From an uncultured Eggerthellaceae bacterium (lineage in GTDB: Bacteria; Actinomycetota; Coriobacteriia; Coriobacteriales; Eggerthellaceae), in assembly GCA_910588945.1 (NCBI GenBank), contig CAJUSF010000024.1, forward strand, positions 1 to 62,743: a DNA stretch of 62,743 bases, in the 5' to 3' direction. The notes beneath the pieces are model-generated. The model was not told the DNA's origin and searched no databases. It saw only the letters and a program-made list of their open reading frames with translations. Shown in pieces: positions 27,737 through 36,169 of this stretch. The translations under genes were made by a program, and so were the position numbers. Numbering within the stretch: the first letter of the stretch is position 1; the number at the start of each line of letters is the position of its first letter.

Positions 27737-27985
27737 TTCAACCTCCGGTTTATGGCCTATAATCGGCGCTTCGATCGTGTAATTTCGACCATTTAATCAC
27801 CATTCTACATTGCCCTTAACGAACTTTTTTTAAGATTCTCGTGCATTTGAGCCGTTTTTGTCTTAATATCTTGTCTACTTGCTTTTTGGACGCACGCAAT
27901 CCTACTAAAAACCCACTCTAGCGAGCGACCCACGAATAGGCCGCGGAGTGCAACTTGCGCTCTGCATTAGGAGAAAGAGATAAAC

Positions 27986-28294
27986 ATGCCAACACCTCAA
28001 ATGACACCGGAACAACGCGCAGCTGCACTCGAGAAGGCTCGTATCGTCCGTCAGCAGCGTTCCGAGATCACCAACAAGCTTTCCATGGGCATCATGTCTG
28101 CCGACGAAGTCCTTGGCAAGGCTGGCGATCCTGTTATCGGTCGTATGAAGGTCAAGACCTTCATCAACGCCCTTCCGGGTTATGGCAAGGTTAAGACCGA
28201 GAAGCTCATGGAGGAGCTCGGCATTCCCGAGACTCGTCGCATTCAGGGTCTTGGCTCTAAGCAGATAGAGAACCTCAAGAAGGCTCTTGCTTAA
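27986..28294 (+). CDS. mihF: Integration host factor, actinobacterial type
   Basis: The 102-residue basic protein contains the S13-like helix-two-turn-helix DNA-binding fold of actinobacterial IHF (FINALPGYGKVKTEKLMEEL, then RRIQGLGSKQIENLKKAL). It binds and bends DNA without a partner subunit, unlike proteobacterial IHF. GGAGAAAG precedes the ATG. The 249-base spacer shared with the divergent synthetase gene holds both promoters. A strong terminator follows. Confidence 0.95.
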   Translation: MPTPQMTPEQRAAALEKARIVRQQRSEITNKLSMGIMSADEVLGKAGDPVIGRMKVKTFINALPGYGKVKTEKLMEELGIPETRRIQGLGSKQIENLKKALA

Positions 28295-28319
28295 GTCTTA
28301 GCGAATCAAATATATATGA

Positions 28320-28355
28320 AAAGGACTGCTCTATCTGAGCGGTCCTTTATTTTTG
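28320..28355 (+). terminator. Rho-independent terminator of mihF
   Basis: The stem AAAGGACTGCTC / GAGCGGTCCTTT has one mismatch and a 5-base loop and is followed by ATTTTT. It may also stop transcription from the P-type ATPase side. Confidence 0.9.
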
Positions 28356-28416
28356 CGTATATAAGAAAATCAGGTCGTTTATAAAGATAGTGAGCGACAC
28401 CCCAGTGTCAGGCGAA

Positions 28417-30348
28417 TCAATTCTTTGAATTGATTCGCAACGCTCTCATAGCATTCAGTATCGCTATCACCGCAACACCCACATCGGCGAACACCGCCAT
28501 CCACATGTTGGCCACTCCAAACGCAGCCAAAACAAGCACGGCGAACTTCACGCCCAAAGCGAAAATGATGTTCTGCCAAACGATCCTCATAGTCTTTTTC
28601 GACACTCGAATTGCGCTGGCGATCTGAGTGGGCCTGTCGTCCATCAAAACGATGTCTGCGGCCTCTATCGCAGCATCGGAACCCATCGCACCCATAGCAA
28701 TCCCTACATCGGCTCTCATGAGCACAGGCGCATCGTTTATGCCATCACCCACGAAAGCAAGGCCACCACTCGCGCCATTTGTCTCCTTTGCGCCTAGCAG
28801 CTTCTCCACCGCATCAACCTTATCTTCCGGAAGAAGCTCGCTTCTGACCTCATCCACACCAAGGGAATCCGCAACAGCCTCTGCAACCTCTTTCCTGTCG
28901 CCGGTGAGCATGACCGTCTTCTTCACTCCCACATTGTGAAGATCCACGATAGCCTGCGCTGAATCCGCCTTAACGGTGTCGCCGATGAGCACAGAGCCAA
29001 CATAGTGTCCGTCAACAGCCACGTGCACCTGCGTGCCCACCAGATCAGCCGTCTCATAATCGATACCGTGCATATACATCAGCTTATCATTGCCAGCAAG
29101 CACGATCTTGCCGTCGACCTCGGCCTTTGCGCCATGTCCGCTGATCTCTTCGCCTTGCGCGACCCGCTTCATATCCAAACGGCCCTCATAAGCACGCTGG
29201 ATGGAAAGCGCGATCGGGTGATTCGAAAGCGCTTCTGCATGCGCTGCAAACTCAAGGATCTCGCCTTTTGTGAAAGTTCCTGAAGGCACGACATCGGTCA
29301 CCTCAAACGTTCCAGATGTCAGTGTGCCTGTCTTGTCGAACACAACAGTATCGACCTTCGAGAGCGCCTCAAGATAGTTCGACCCCTTGACGAGAATGCC
29401 GGCCTTAGACGCACCGCCGATGCCGCCGAAGAACGAAAGCGGAACCGAGATCACTAGCGCACACGGGCACGACACAACCAAGAACGTCAATCCGCGCAAA
29501 ACCCAATCGGCCCAGACGCCTGCAAACAGCAGCGGCGGCACGAAAGCGATGAGCACCGCCAATCCGACCACGATCGGCGTATAGTAGCGCGCAAATCGCG
29601 TGATAAAGTTCTCCGTCTTTGCCTTCTTATCGGCTGCATTCTCAACAAGCTCAAGAATGCGATTGACGGTTGAGTCCTCATATTCCTTAATGACGCGAAC
29701 GGTAAGGCTTCCGGTCATGTTCACGCACCCAGATATGACCTCATCGCCCGCCCCAGCGCTACGCGGAACCGACTCGCCTGTCAGCGCGGACGTGTCGATC
29801 TGGGACTTTCCATCCACGACGATACCGTCAAGAGCGATACGCTCGCCGGGCTTCACGACTATCTCATCGCCGATCGACACCTCATACGGATCCACTTTTT
29901 CCAGTTTCCCGTCGCGCATCACGTTTGCGAATTCCGGCACGATGTCCATCATGTCGGAGATCGATTTGCGCGATTTTCCGACAGCGTAGCTTTGGAAAAG
30001 CTCACCGACCTGATAGAACAGCATCACCGCTGCGCCTTCAGCCATATGCGGCTCTGAATCGGGAAAGAACACGAGCGCAAACGCGCCAAGCGTGGCAACG
30101 GTCATAAGGAAGTTCTCATCTAGCCCGTGTCCATGCGCGATATTCTTCGCCGCTTTGATAAGCACGTCGTAGCCCGCAAGCACAAACGGAATAAGGAACA
30201 AGACGAACTCGACATACAGCGCACGCTCACCAAATGTTTGATCGAGCAAGCCGGTAAGCTCTGCGGCATAGATTGCAACAAAACATACAATTGCAACGAG
30301 AATCCTATTGCGCCAGCGCTTCTGTTTTGCATTCATAACTTCGCCCAC
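28417..30348 (-). CDS. Heavy-metal P1B-type ATPase (Zn/Cd/Pb exporter type)
   Basis: It exports soft divalent metals across the membrane using ATP. Landmarks are CPC (294-296) in the transport helix, TGES (190-193), phosphorylation motif DKTGT (338-342), the HP motif SNHPIA and GDGIND. The CPC motif with Zn/Cd-type context points to the ZntA/CadA group. The usual N-terminal HMA domain is absent; it is encoded by the separate small gene just upstream. The frame begins at GTG 30348, with ATG at 30336 as the alternative. It is the last gene of the ArsR-HMA-ATPase operon. Confidence 0.93.
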   Translation of the reverse strand: MGEVMNAKQKRWRNRILVAIVCFVAIYAAELTGLLDQTFGERALYVEFVLFLIPFVLAGYDVLIKAAKNIAHGHGLDENFLMTVATLGAFALVFFPDSEPHMAEGAAVMLFYQVGELFQSYAVGKSRKSISDMMDIVPEFANVMRDGKLEKVDPYEVSIGDEIVVKPGERIALDGIVVDGKSQIDTSALTGESVPRSAGAGDEVISGCVNMTGSLTVRVIKEYEDSTVNRILELVENAADKKAKTENFITRFARYYTPIVVGLAVLIAFVPPLLFAGVWADWVLRGLTFLVVSCPCALVISVPLSFFGGIGGASKAGILVKGSNYLEALSKVDTVVFDKTGTLTSGTFEVTDVVPSGTFTKGEILEFAAHAEALSNHPIALSIQRAYEGRLDMKRVAQGEEISGHGAKAEVDGKIVLAGNDKLMYMHGIDYETADLVGTQVHVAVDGHYVGSVLIGDTVKADSAQAIVDLHNVGVKKTVMLTGDRKEVAEAVADSLGVDEVRSELLPEDKVDAVEKLLGAKETNGASGGLAFVGDGINDAPVLMRADVGIAMGAMGSDAAIEAADIVLMDDRPTQIASAIRVSKKTMRIVWQNIIFALGVKFAVLVLAAFGVANMWMAVFADVGVAVIAILNAMRALRINSKN

Positions 30349-30358
30349 TTCTCAATCA

Positions 30359-30577
30359 TTACCGGACAATTTTGCAGTCCGGCTCATACTTGCTGCAGAT
30401 CAGCTGAGCCTTGTCCAACACCGCATCGAAATCCTCGGCATCCGAGTCGATCACGAGTTTGCTGGTCATGAACGAGATGTTCGCCTTGTTCACCTCATCC
30501 AGCTTGTTGATATCGCACTCCATCTTCGATGCACAGTTCGCGCAATCCAAGTCCTTGAGTTTGAATGATCTTTTCAT
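30359..30577 (-). CDS. Free-standing heavy-metal-associated (HMA) domain protein
   Basis: The 72-residue ferredoxin-like HMA fold has the metal-binding pair C12 and C15 (DCANCASKME). It sits ten bases upstream of the ATPase gene on the same strand and replaces the N-terminal metal-binding domain that CadA/ZntA proteins normally carry. It probably delivers metal to the ATPase. Confidence 0.9.
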   Translation of the reverse strand: MKRSFKLKDLDCANCASKMECDINKLDEVNKANISFMTSKLVIDSDAEDFDAVLDKAQLICSKYEPDCKIVR

Positions 30578-30649
30578 CTTGGGATCCTTTCTTTAATGTA
30601 TGAACCGTTTGTTGAAAGTACTGGCACCCGTCGGCAAAAACAGCAAAAC

Positions 30650-31084
30650 CTACTCGCAAATATGCGTCAGGCCCTGCGCGAGCATCGTGTATACATGGTC
30701 ATCAGCAAGCGAATAGATAACGTTTTTTCCGTCGCGCTTGAACTTCACTAGGTGCGCCTGCTTCAAAATTCGCAGCTGATGCGAAACCGCGCTTTGCGTT
30801 GCATTTATGATCTCGGAAATATCCGCCACGCAGCGATCCTGACCCATGAGTGCATACAGAATCTTTATGCGGGTAGTATCAGCGAATACCTTGAACAGGT
30901 CGGCCAGATCGTAGAGCAACTCCTCATCGGGCATCGAATCGAACATGCAATCCTCGACCCCATCTTGGCATCCGCAAGGACAATCAGGCAGCTGCGTGCA
31001 TCCGCCGACTATTCCCTCAGCTTCCTTGACCAGCGCCTCTGCAGAAGCTGCGTCTTTCCTGCTAGCATTCGGATTCTCGGTCAT
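30650..31084 (-). CDS. ArsR/SmtB-family metal sensor with Cys-rich N-terminus
   Basis: A winged-helix repressor (residues about 50-130; recognition helix ATQSAVSHQLRILKQAHLV). Two kinds of metal site are visible: a Cys-rich N-terminal arm (C29, C35, C37, C39, C46) plus C85, as in CadC, and alpha-5 site residues D129, H130, H141 and C143, as in SmtB/CzrA. The start at 31084 (GAGGAAA before the ATG) is preferred over the longer frame from 31141, because that region contains the promoter and operator. It most likely represses its own operon until Cd, Pb or Zn binds. Confidence 0.9.
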   Translation of the reverse strand: MTENPNASRKDAASAEALVKEAEGIVGGCTQLPDCPCGCQDGVEDCMFDSMPDEELLYDLADLFKVFADTTRIKILYALMGQDRCVADISEIINATQSAVSHQLRILKQAHLVKFKRDGKNVIYSLADDHVYTMLAQGLTHICE

Positions 31085-31132
31085 ACCGTTTCCTCTCAAC
31101 ACTGACTCGTTGCATTTATTCATCCTGAAACA

Positions 31133-31178
31133 TATGAACATTTATTCATAAGTATATATATTCATTCAATCCTGTCAA
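31133..31178 (-). promoter_or_regulatory. Promoter and operator of the metal-resistance operon
   Basis: On the minus strand TTGACA (31173-31178) and TATACT (31151-31156) are 16 bases apart. Immediately downstream is the perfect palindrome TATGAACATTTATTCATA (31133-31150, read on the plus strand), matching the SmtB/ArsR type of operator and covering the transcription start. A further ATTCATTC half-site lies in the spacer. Confidence 0.8.
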
Positions 31179-31389
31179 CATCATTTACGCCAAGATATTC
31201 GGAAGTTGACGCTTAGACCCCAATTCGGATATATCGCCATCACATCGAGCGGGCACAATTAAGGTTTTATATGATCCGCGAAACAAACGGCGATAGTGGA
31301 GCTATGAGGTCGAAAAGATCGCATGGTGAAAAGCTTGCCGCCGACAAAAGCGGATCGCGTTCGACCCCTAGCCCCCTGATAGATACGGA

Positions 31390-32316
31390 ATGATCATGTT
31401 CGCCTTCTTCACTTTGACCGATACTGAAAACGACAAAGTAGACATCGATGGAAAACAGGAGAGCACCGAACAGGGACGCTTCTGCCAACCTAGCGAGCCT
31501 GAGCCGATAGTCGGCTTTCCTGACTTCGGTTTCTTCAAGCTTCAAGGCGTCTTGAATTCGCGCGATCTGGGTGGCCTTCCGGCACACAATGGTAGACGCA
31601 TCAAAAAGCGCAAGCTCTTGCGCTCGGGCGATCTTCACGATGCCACCGCCGAGGACATCAGTCAGCTCATAAACATGCATGATATGGAATGCATCATCGA
31701 TTTCCGCAGCAACCTAGAGATCGAAGCCGAACCTGATCCGATGCCTCTTCTTCATGGTATCGAGTACAAACACACACCTGCACTTCCGCAAAATGCGATC
31801 GTTTCCATCGCAAAAGGGCATATGACCGGCGATGCTAAGCTCGCAAAAGAGTTCACTGGGCACCCGTTCGAAGTCATATCCGGCCTTTATACGAAGGCCA
31901 TTCTCGGCGAGATCGGAATGAACGCCTACAAGGAATTCCTTCATACGCTGCTGCAAAACACCGAAGGCGCCACGCTTTGGCACTGCACACAAGGAAAGGA
32001 CCGCACCGGCATCGCAGCCATATTGGTCGAGTACTGCCTCGGCGTTTCGATGAAGGACATCAATCGCGACTATCTGGCCACAAATCTGTTCGTCAAAGGA
32101 TGGATAGAGAAAGTGAGCAAGTTGCTCAAGGGTAAATCGTTTGCACGCGGAATCGATGCCGACCTTGAGGCCTATGCCTACGCCAACCAGCGCTACTTCG
32201 ACACCACGCTCAGCGTCATAAACGCCACGTTCGGTTCGATCGATAACTACCTTGAGAAAATCTTAGATTTCGGCCCCGACAAACAGGCCGCACTTCGTGA
32301 AATATATTTGGACTAA
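31390..32316 (+). CDS. Tyrosine phosphatase of the bacterial dual-specificity type
   Basis: The 308-residue protein has the cysteine phosphatase signature HCTQGKDRTG (C199, R205) with the extended KDRTG form typical of the PtpB/LipA-like group, which can act on phosphoproteins and phosphoinositides. NSRDLGGLP at about 56-64 is the family's N-terminal marker. There is no signal peptide. The ribosome binding site before the ATG is weak, and the first 45 residues are not conserved family sequence, so a later start is possible. Confidence 0.85.
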   Translation: MIMFAFFTLTDTENDKVDIDGKQESTEQGRFCQPSEPEPIVGFPDFGFFKLQGVLNSRDLGGLPAHNGRRIKKRKLLRSGDLHDATAEDISQLINMHDMECIIDFRSNLEIEAEPDPMPLLHGIEYKHTPALPQNAIVSIAKGHMTGDAKLAKEFTGHPFEVISGLYTKAILGEIGMNAYKEFLHTLLQNTEGATLWHCTQGKDRTGIAAILVEYCLGVSMKDINRDYLATNLFVKGWIEKVSKLLKGKSFARGIDADLEAYAYANQRYFDTTLSVINATFGSIDNYLEKILDFGPDKQAALREIYLD

Positions 32317-32375
32317 AAAGCGGCAGCTAAGCGGCCGACGTGCGGGTGGGCACATGCGTCCAGTTTATACCCCCA

Positions 32376-33104
32376 TCATCGCTCTTTCAGGCCTTCTAAC
32401 AAGTGGTTGATCACCCACGAGGCAAGCATCTGTCCCATTATAGGGGGCATATACGACATCGTGCCCAACTCAGAGCGTTCTCTGCGATCAGGCCGCGATT
32501 CTGCAGCAATCTTCACTGGCTGCTCTGCAGAAAAGAGCACGTCTAAATCCTCGAGACCGTTCGTACGGGCGATCTTTCTCATCTCGCGGCAAAGCGGACA
32601 CACATGTGTTTTAGTCAGGCGAGAGAATTCCAGTTTCGTCGGATCCATCTTGTTCGCTCCACCCATAGCGGAGATGATGGGAATCCCTTGGGTTTGAGCG
32701 TATTTTGCAAGCGCCACTTTCACTGTGAGCGTATCGATCGCGTCAACAATGATGTCAGGCTTCTCATATTCAGACATCAACTCGTCCAGATTCTCAGCGT
32801 TCACGAATGCATCCAGCACCTCAACGCGCACATCTGGATTGATATCGAGCGCCATATCGCGCATGACGTCAACCTTGCGGCGGCCAATCGTGCTCACAAA
32901 CGCTATCGCCTGGCGATTGATATTGCTTGGCTCCACCGCATCTTTATCTATAAGAAGAACATTCCCAACGCCGCCGCGCACGAGCGCCTCGGCACAGGAG
33001 GACCCCACGCCCCCAAGCCCGAATACAGCAATCCGAGCCGCATCAAGGCGCGCAATCCCCTCATCACCGACGATTCTTCGCAACCGTGATTTAGCGTCGT
33101 CCAT
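32376..33104 (-). CDS. tcdA: tRNA threonylcarbamoyladenosine dehydratase
   Basis: An E1-like ThiF-family enzyme that cyclises t6A37 of tRNAs to ct6A with ATP. The nucleotide-binding loop is VFGLGGVGSSCAEAL, followed by DKDAVEPSNINRQAIA. It carries the Cys pair VCPLCREMRK. The 242 residues match the family. GGGAGGAAA precedes the ATG. It stands alone, with the stop 60 bases from the convergent phosphatase. Confidence 0.92.
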   Translation of the reverse strand: MDDAKSRLRRIVGDEGIARLDAARIAVFGLGGVGSSCAEALVRGGVGNVLLIDKDAVEPSNINRQAIAFVSTIGRRKVDVMRDMALDINPDVRVEVLDAFVNAENLDELMSEYEKPDIIVDAIDTLTVKVALAKYAQTQGIPIISAMGGANKMDPTKLEFSRLTKTHVCPLCREMRKIARTNGLEDLDVLFSAEQPVKIAAESRPDRRERSELGTMSYMPPIMGQMLASWVINHLLEGLKER

Positions 33105-33380
33105 TGCTTTTCCTCCCGTATTGTTTCACTGCGCTTCAGTCTATCGCAATCTTCACTGTGAATCTCGACTTTGAGCAAAATGGTCCTCTAGCTGGGAATT
33201 GCAACCGTTGGGTGCATCGAAAAATGCAAAATTGCTGCTGAAAGTTGGTAGAGCAACTGCATTTTGTTGGTTAACTTAAAGGCATAATGCCATTGCAATT
33301 TCAGGCTTGCGCGCAAAGCATGGGGGGATATTGCTCTATGCGAGAGTTGCTCACGAGAATTACTCGAGAGACTTACACAC

Positions 33381-33386
33381 TATAAT
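33381..33386 (+). promoter_or_regulatory. -10 element of the XRE regulator gene
   Basis: TATAAT lies 32 bases before the ATG at 33418, which excludes the in-frame upstream start at 33307. A well-matched -35 is not seen. Confidence 0.5.
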
Positions 33387-33417
33387 GAAAGCACTCAAAA
33401 TGAAAGGCGAATCGATA

Positions 33418-34446
33418 ATGAGTTTCAGAGATAACCTTATCCATCTTCGAGCTGAGAATAATATGACGCAAGAGCAATTAGCGATGCTCCTTGGCGTCTC
33501 CAGACAATCTGTGACCAAGTGGGAATCCGAGAAGTCATATCCGGAGATGGACAAACTCATAAAGATGTGTCAACTGTTTGACTGCACGCTTGATGACCTT
33601 GTGCAGGGCGACCTGACAAATCGAGAGGCGCCCGCCAAAACGCAGATCGCAACGACCACTCGACCAAGCGATATCTTCGGATACGACGAGCACATGAATC
33701 GCTTTGCCACCAAAATATCAACGGGTGCCGCATGTCCATTGATCGGTAGCGCGATCGCGATCATCTTCTTTTCGCTGGGAGATCCTACTGGCTCAGGATT
33801 TACAAATCCTCCTCTGACGGAAAACGTCGGTGGCGCGCTCGGCATGCTATTCATCGCGATAGGAATAGTGCTCTGCTTGATACAGGTCATCTCGGCCGGA
33901 CTCGCGCACTCCGAGTTCGTAAGAACGCATCCATACATCGAGGATTTCTACAGCACAGAGCAAAAGACGCGCGCACGACAATCCTTCACCTACCACCTGG
34001 TATTCGGCATTCTAAGCGTCCTTTCAGGTGTCGTATTCGTCATCCTTTTCGCCGAAACCTCACTGGAGACCGTCATCGGTGTTCCCGTTATGATGCTATT
34101 CATAGCGATCGGTGTCTTCTTCATCGTTCACGGATCGATGATTTTGAGCAAGACAAATCTTACCAACTACAACATGGCGGCAGGCGAAGCGCTCAGTGCA
34201 TCTGAGATCAAGTCGCTCGATATACCAACTGAGCGGAAAAATGAGCTTTTAAGCACGCATAAGCGGGACAAGCGTAAAGGTGCAATATGCGGAATGATAA
34301 TGCTCATCGCAACGATAGCTGGGCTTGTTATGCTGTTTGTTCCAGGCCCCCAACAATGGTATTTCTGGCTCGCATGGCCGATCGGCGGCATGCTTTGCGG
34401 ATTTGTTAGTCTCCTTTTCACCGCCGTCAAAGGCTCCGAAGAATAA
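33418..34446 (+). CDS. XRE-family DNA-binding protein with C-terminal membrane domain
   Basis: Residues 1-62 form an XRE helix-turn-helix (LIHLRAENNMTQEQLAMLLG, then VSRQSVTKWESEKSYPEMDK). After a short linker come about six membrane helices in two groups, so the regulator is tethered to the membrane, as in many Firmicute and Coriobacterial proteins of this layout. AAAGGCGA precedes the ATG. No obvious target gene lies next to it, since the neighbouring genes face other ways. Confidence 0.85.
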   Translation: MSFRDNLIHLRAENNMTQEQLAMLLGVSRQSVTKWESEKSYPEMDKLIKMCQLFDCTLDDLVQGDLTNREAPAKTQIATTTRPSDIFGYDEHMNRFATKISTGAACPLIGSAIAIIFFSLGDPTGSGFTNPPLTENVGGALGMLFIAIGIVLCLIQVISAGLAHSEFVRTHPYIEDFYSTEQKTRARQSFTYHLVFGILSVLSGVVFVILFAETSLETVIGVPVMMLFIAIGVFFIVHGSMILSKTNLTNYNMAAGEALSASEIKSLDIPTERKNELLSTHKRDKRKGAICGMIMLIATIAGLVMLFVPGPQQWYFWLAWPIGGMLCGFVSLLFTAVKGSEE

Positions 34447-34457
34447 AGAGTCCGCAC

Positions 34458-34526
34458 GGGACAACGGGGACGGGTGATGTTGTCCCACACGCTTTGTGGG
34501 ACAACATCACCCGTCCCCGTTGTCCC
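34458..34526. repeat. Perfect 32-bp inverted repeat with GGGGACGGGT core
   Basis: Arms at 34458-34489 and 34495-34526 are exact reverse complements around a 5-base loop. Each arm contains ACAACGGGGACGGGTGATGT, itself a smaller palindrome around the GGGGACGGGT core. A related sequence lies at 36069-36113. Confidence 0.85.
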
Positions 34527-34561
34527 AAAAAAGATCCGGCGCTAAACACGCCGGATCTTTT
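34527..34561. terminator. Bidirectional rho-independent terminator
   Basis: AAAAGATCCGGCG and CGCCGGATCTTTT pair perfectly around a 7-base loop, with an A-run on one side and a T-run on the other. It can end both the XRE gene and the rplJ-rplL operon. Confidence 0.85.
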
Positions 34562-34640
34562 CAGACAAAACGAAGATGGGGGCTCGCGCGCAGATTCCGC
34601 ACAATTCTATTGCCCTATCGCTTCCCTATAAAGAAAGCGA

Positions 34641-34741
34641 GGAGCTCTGCCGCATTTCAGATAGCGCCGCCTTTGACCCAAGTGACCTTCGTGTCACGCT
34701 GTGGTCAAAACAAGGTGCTAGATGAAATGCGTCAGAGCTCC
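34641..34741 (-). other. 100-base extended stem downstream of rplL (structured RNA or palindromic element)
   Basis: Outer arms 34641-34658 and 34724-34741 pair over 18 bases with one mismatch. Inside are TAGC/GCTA, TTTGACC (34672-34678) with GGTCAAA (34703-34709), and GTGAC/GTCAC around a 6-base loop. No coding frame. It would be at the 3' end of the rplL transcript. Confidence 0.6.
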
Positions 34742-34755
34742 GCAGCGTCAATTCA

Positions 34756-34783
34756 TTCCGGCGGCTGTTCTAAGCCGCCGGAA
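34756..34783 (-). terminator. GC-rich hairpin just after rplL
   Basis: TTCCGGCGGCT/AGCCGCCGGAA, 11 perfect pairs with a 6-base loop, five bases beyond the rplL stop. No T-run follows, so it may protect or process the mRNA end rather than terminate. Confidence 0.5.
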
Positions 34784-34788
34784 CTAAA

Positions 34789-35175
34789 TTACTTAAGGGT
34801 AACAGCAGCGCCTGCCTCTTCGAGCTTAGCCTTGATCTCGTCGGCCTTCTCCTGGTTGACGCCCTCAGCGATCGGAGTCGGAACGCCCTCAACAGCCTCC
34901 TTAGCCTCTTTCAGGCCAAGACCAGTGATCTCACGGACAACCTTGATGACAGCGATCTTGTTGTCGCCGAAGCCCTCGAGAACAACGTCGAAGTCAGACT
35001 TAGCATCGCCAGCACCAGCAGCGTCGCCACCAGCAGCGCCACCGACAGCAGCAACAGCAACAGGAGCAGCAGCGCTTACGCCAAACTCCTCTTCGATTGC
35101 CTTAACGAGCTCAGATGCCTGAAGAAGCGGCATTTCCTTTAAAGCCTCAATGATCTCCTCATTTGTAAGTGCCAT
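34789..35175 (-). CDS. rplL: Large ribosomal subunit protein bL12 (L7/L12)
   Basis: The 128-residue stalk protein has an N-terminal dimerisation helix, an Ala/Gly-rich hinge (AAPVAVAAVGGAAGGDAAGA) and a C-terminal domain that recruits translation factors (GLGLKEAKEAVEGVP). AAAGGACC precedes the ATG. Second gene of the rplJ-rplL operon. Confidence 0.98.
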   Translation of the reverse strand: MALTNEEIIEALKEMPLLQASELVKAIEEEFGVSAAAPVAVAAVGGAAGGDAAGAGDAKSDFDVVLEGFGDNKIAVIKVVREITGLGLKEAKEAVEGVPTPIAEGVNQEKADEIKAKLEEAGAAVTLK

Positions 35176-35265
35176 GGTATGGTCCTTTCGTTTGTGCCAA
35201 GCCTCCTTTTGAAGCTTGACGAATTCTTCTTAGTTCAAGCAGCCGCCTGTATGCAGCCTATGCGG

Positions 35266-35787
35266 CTAAGCCGCTTCTTTTTGGTCGGCCACAGCCTTTG
35301 TGACCTGAGCCAAGCCTCTTGGCACGCCGTTGATTGCTGTTGCAAGTCCACGAGCAACACCAGAGATCGCACCAGCAATGGATGCGATGAGCTCCTCGCG
35401 AGAAGGCAGGGAAGCGATTGCTTCGACCTCGGCGGCGCAGACAACTGCTCCGTCCATGATTCCGCCCTTGATCTCAAGGTTCTCATTATCCTTTGCGAAG
35501 TTCTTCACGGCTTTAGCGGATGCAGCAACATCGCTTCCCGAGAAGACAAATGCGTTAGGTCCCGCCAACAGATCGTCGATCGAAGGCATGTCGCATTGCT
35601 CGAGTGCTAGATGAACAAGAGTGTTCTTGTACACCTTCATTTGAGCATCCGCCTCGCGGATAGAGCGACGAAGTGCCTGGATCTCCTTCACGGTAAGACC
35701 GCGATAGTCAACAACCCAAACAGCAGATGCGCCTTCAAGATCAGCCTTGATGTTGGTGAGCATTTCTTGATTCTGTGCGTTCGGCAT
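35266..35787 (-). CDS. rplJ: Large ribosomal subunit protein uL10
   Basis: The 173-residue L10 anchors L7/L12 dimers on the 23S rRNA. It shows the N-terminal WVVDYRGLTVKEIQALRRSI segment and a C-terminal helix region that binds the L12 dimers. GGAGG lies before the ATG. It is the first gene after the L10 leader and promoter, 90 bases ahead of rplL. Confidence 0.97.
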   Translation of the reverse strand: MPNAQNQEMLTNIKADLEGASAVWVVDYRGLTVKEIQALRRSIREADAQMKVYKNTLVHLALEQCDMPSIDDLLAGPNAFVFSGSDVAASAKAVKNFAKDNENLEIKGGIMDGAVVCAAEVEAIASLPSREELIASIAGAISGVARGLATAINGVPRGLAQVTKAVADQKEAA

Positions 35788-35789
35788 TC

Positions 35790-36024
35790 AGTTACACCTC
35801 CTTTACAAGCTTCACGTTCCGCCCTTCAGGGCTGGCGCCGCTTGCAAAGAAACGACCCCTGCCGCACATAAGACGACAGGGGTCAGCCAATTCACATCTG
35901 ACAACCACCTCGGCGGGCCGCTTTCGCGATTAAACCTTGGGCGCTACACTTTCGATATCGCCCGCTGGTACCTGCTGTCTTAAGCAGCGGAACTACTATT
36001 TCATTTGCTGGCTAAAAAGCACAG
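35790..36024 (-). ncRNA. L10 leader (autoregulatory 5' UTR of rplJL)
   Basis: The transcript from 36025 runs 238 bases before rplJ. It contains CCGCTGCTTAAGACAGCAGG, a hallmark of L10 leaders, a GCGGCCCGCCGAGGTGG segment, and a strong hairpin GACCCCTGTCGTC / GCAGGGGTC at about 35865-35895. In known cases the L10-L12 complex binds this leader and represses its own synthesis. Confidence 0.85.
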
Positions 36025-36031
36025 CCCGTAT

Positions 36032-36059
36032 ATTCTACCGCTACAAAATGTCGTGTCAA
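36032..36059 (-). promoter_or_regulatory. Promoter of rplJ-rplL
   Basis: On the minus strand TTGACA (36054-36059) and TAGAAT (36032-36037) are 16 bases apart, just upstream of the L10 leader. Confidence 0.85.
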
Positions 36060-36068
36060 CCTCCTTTC

Positions 36069-36113
36069 TTGATGAACAGATGGTGAACAGGGGACGGGTT
36101 AAGTGTTCATCAA
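36069..36113. repeat. Second palindrome with GGGGACGGGT core
   Basis: The outer arms TTGATGAACA and TGTTCATCAA pair perfectly. Inside lies TGAACAGGGGACGGGTTAAG followed by TGTTCA, the same plan as the repeat at 34458. Confidence 0.65.
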
Positions 36114-36144
36114 AAAGCAAAGGCGGGATCGAAACCCCGCCTTT
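36114..36144 (-). terminator. Rho-independent terminator of the 659-residue membrane protein gene
   Basis: AAAGGCGGG/CCCGCCTTT with an 8-base loop, then (on the minus strand) TTTGCTTTTT, 26 bases after the stop codon at 36170. Confidence 0.85.
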
Positions 36145-36169
36145 ACAAAGCATTTTCTGTCGGTTGTCG

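Noticed and set aside
27820..27890. TAATAT as -10 of mihF
   Set aside because: No -35 at a fitting distance could be found, so no promoter is claimed.
31267..31680. Minus-strand open frame between the ArsR and phosphatase genes
   Set aside because: It overlaps the conserved start of the phosphatase and has no recognisable motif or binding site.
33222..33264. Imperfect inverted repeat AAATGCA...TTGCT / AGCAA...TGCATTT before the XRE gene
   Set aside because: Interrupted arms, AT-rich and single copy; could be chance or a weak operator, and nothing further supports it.
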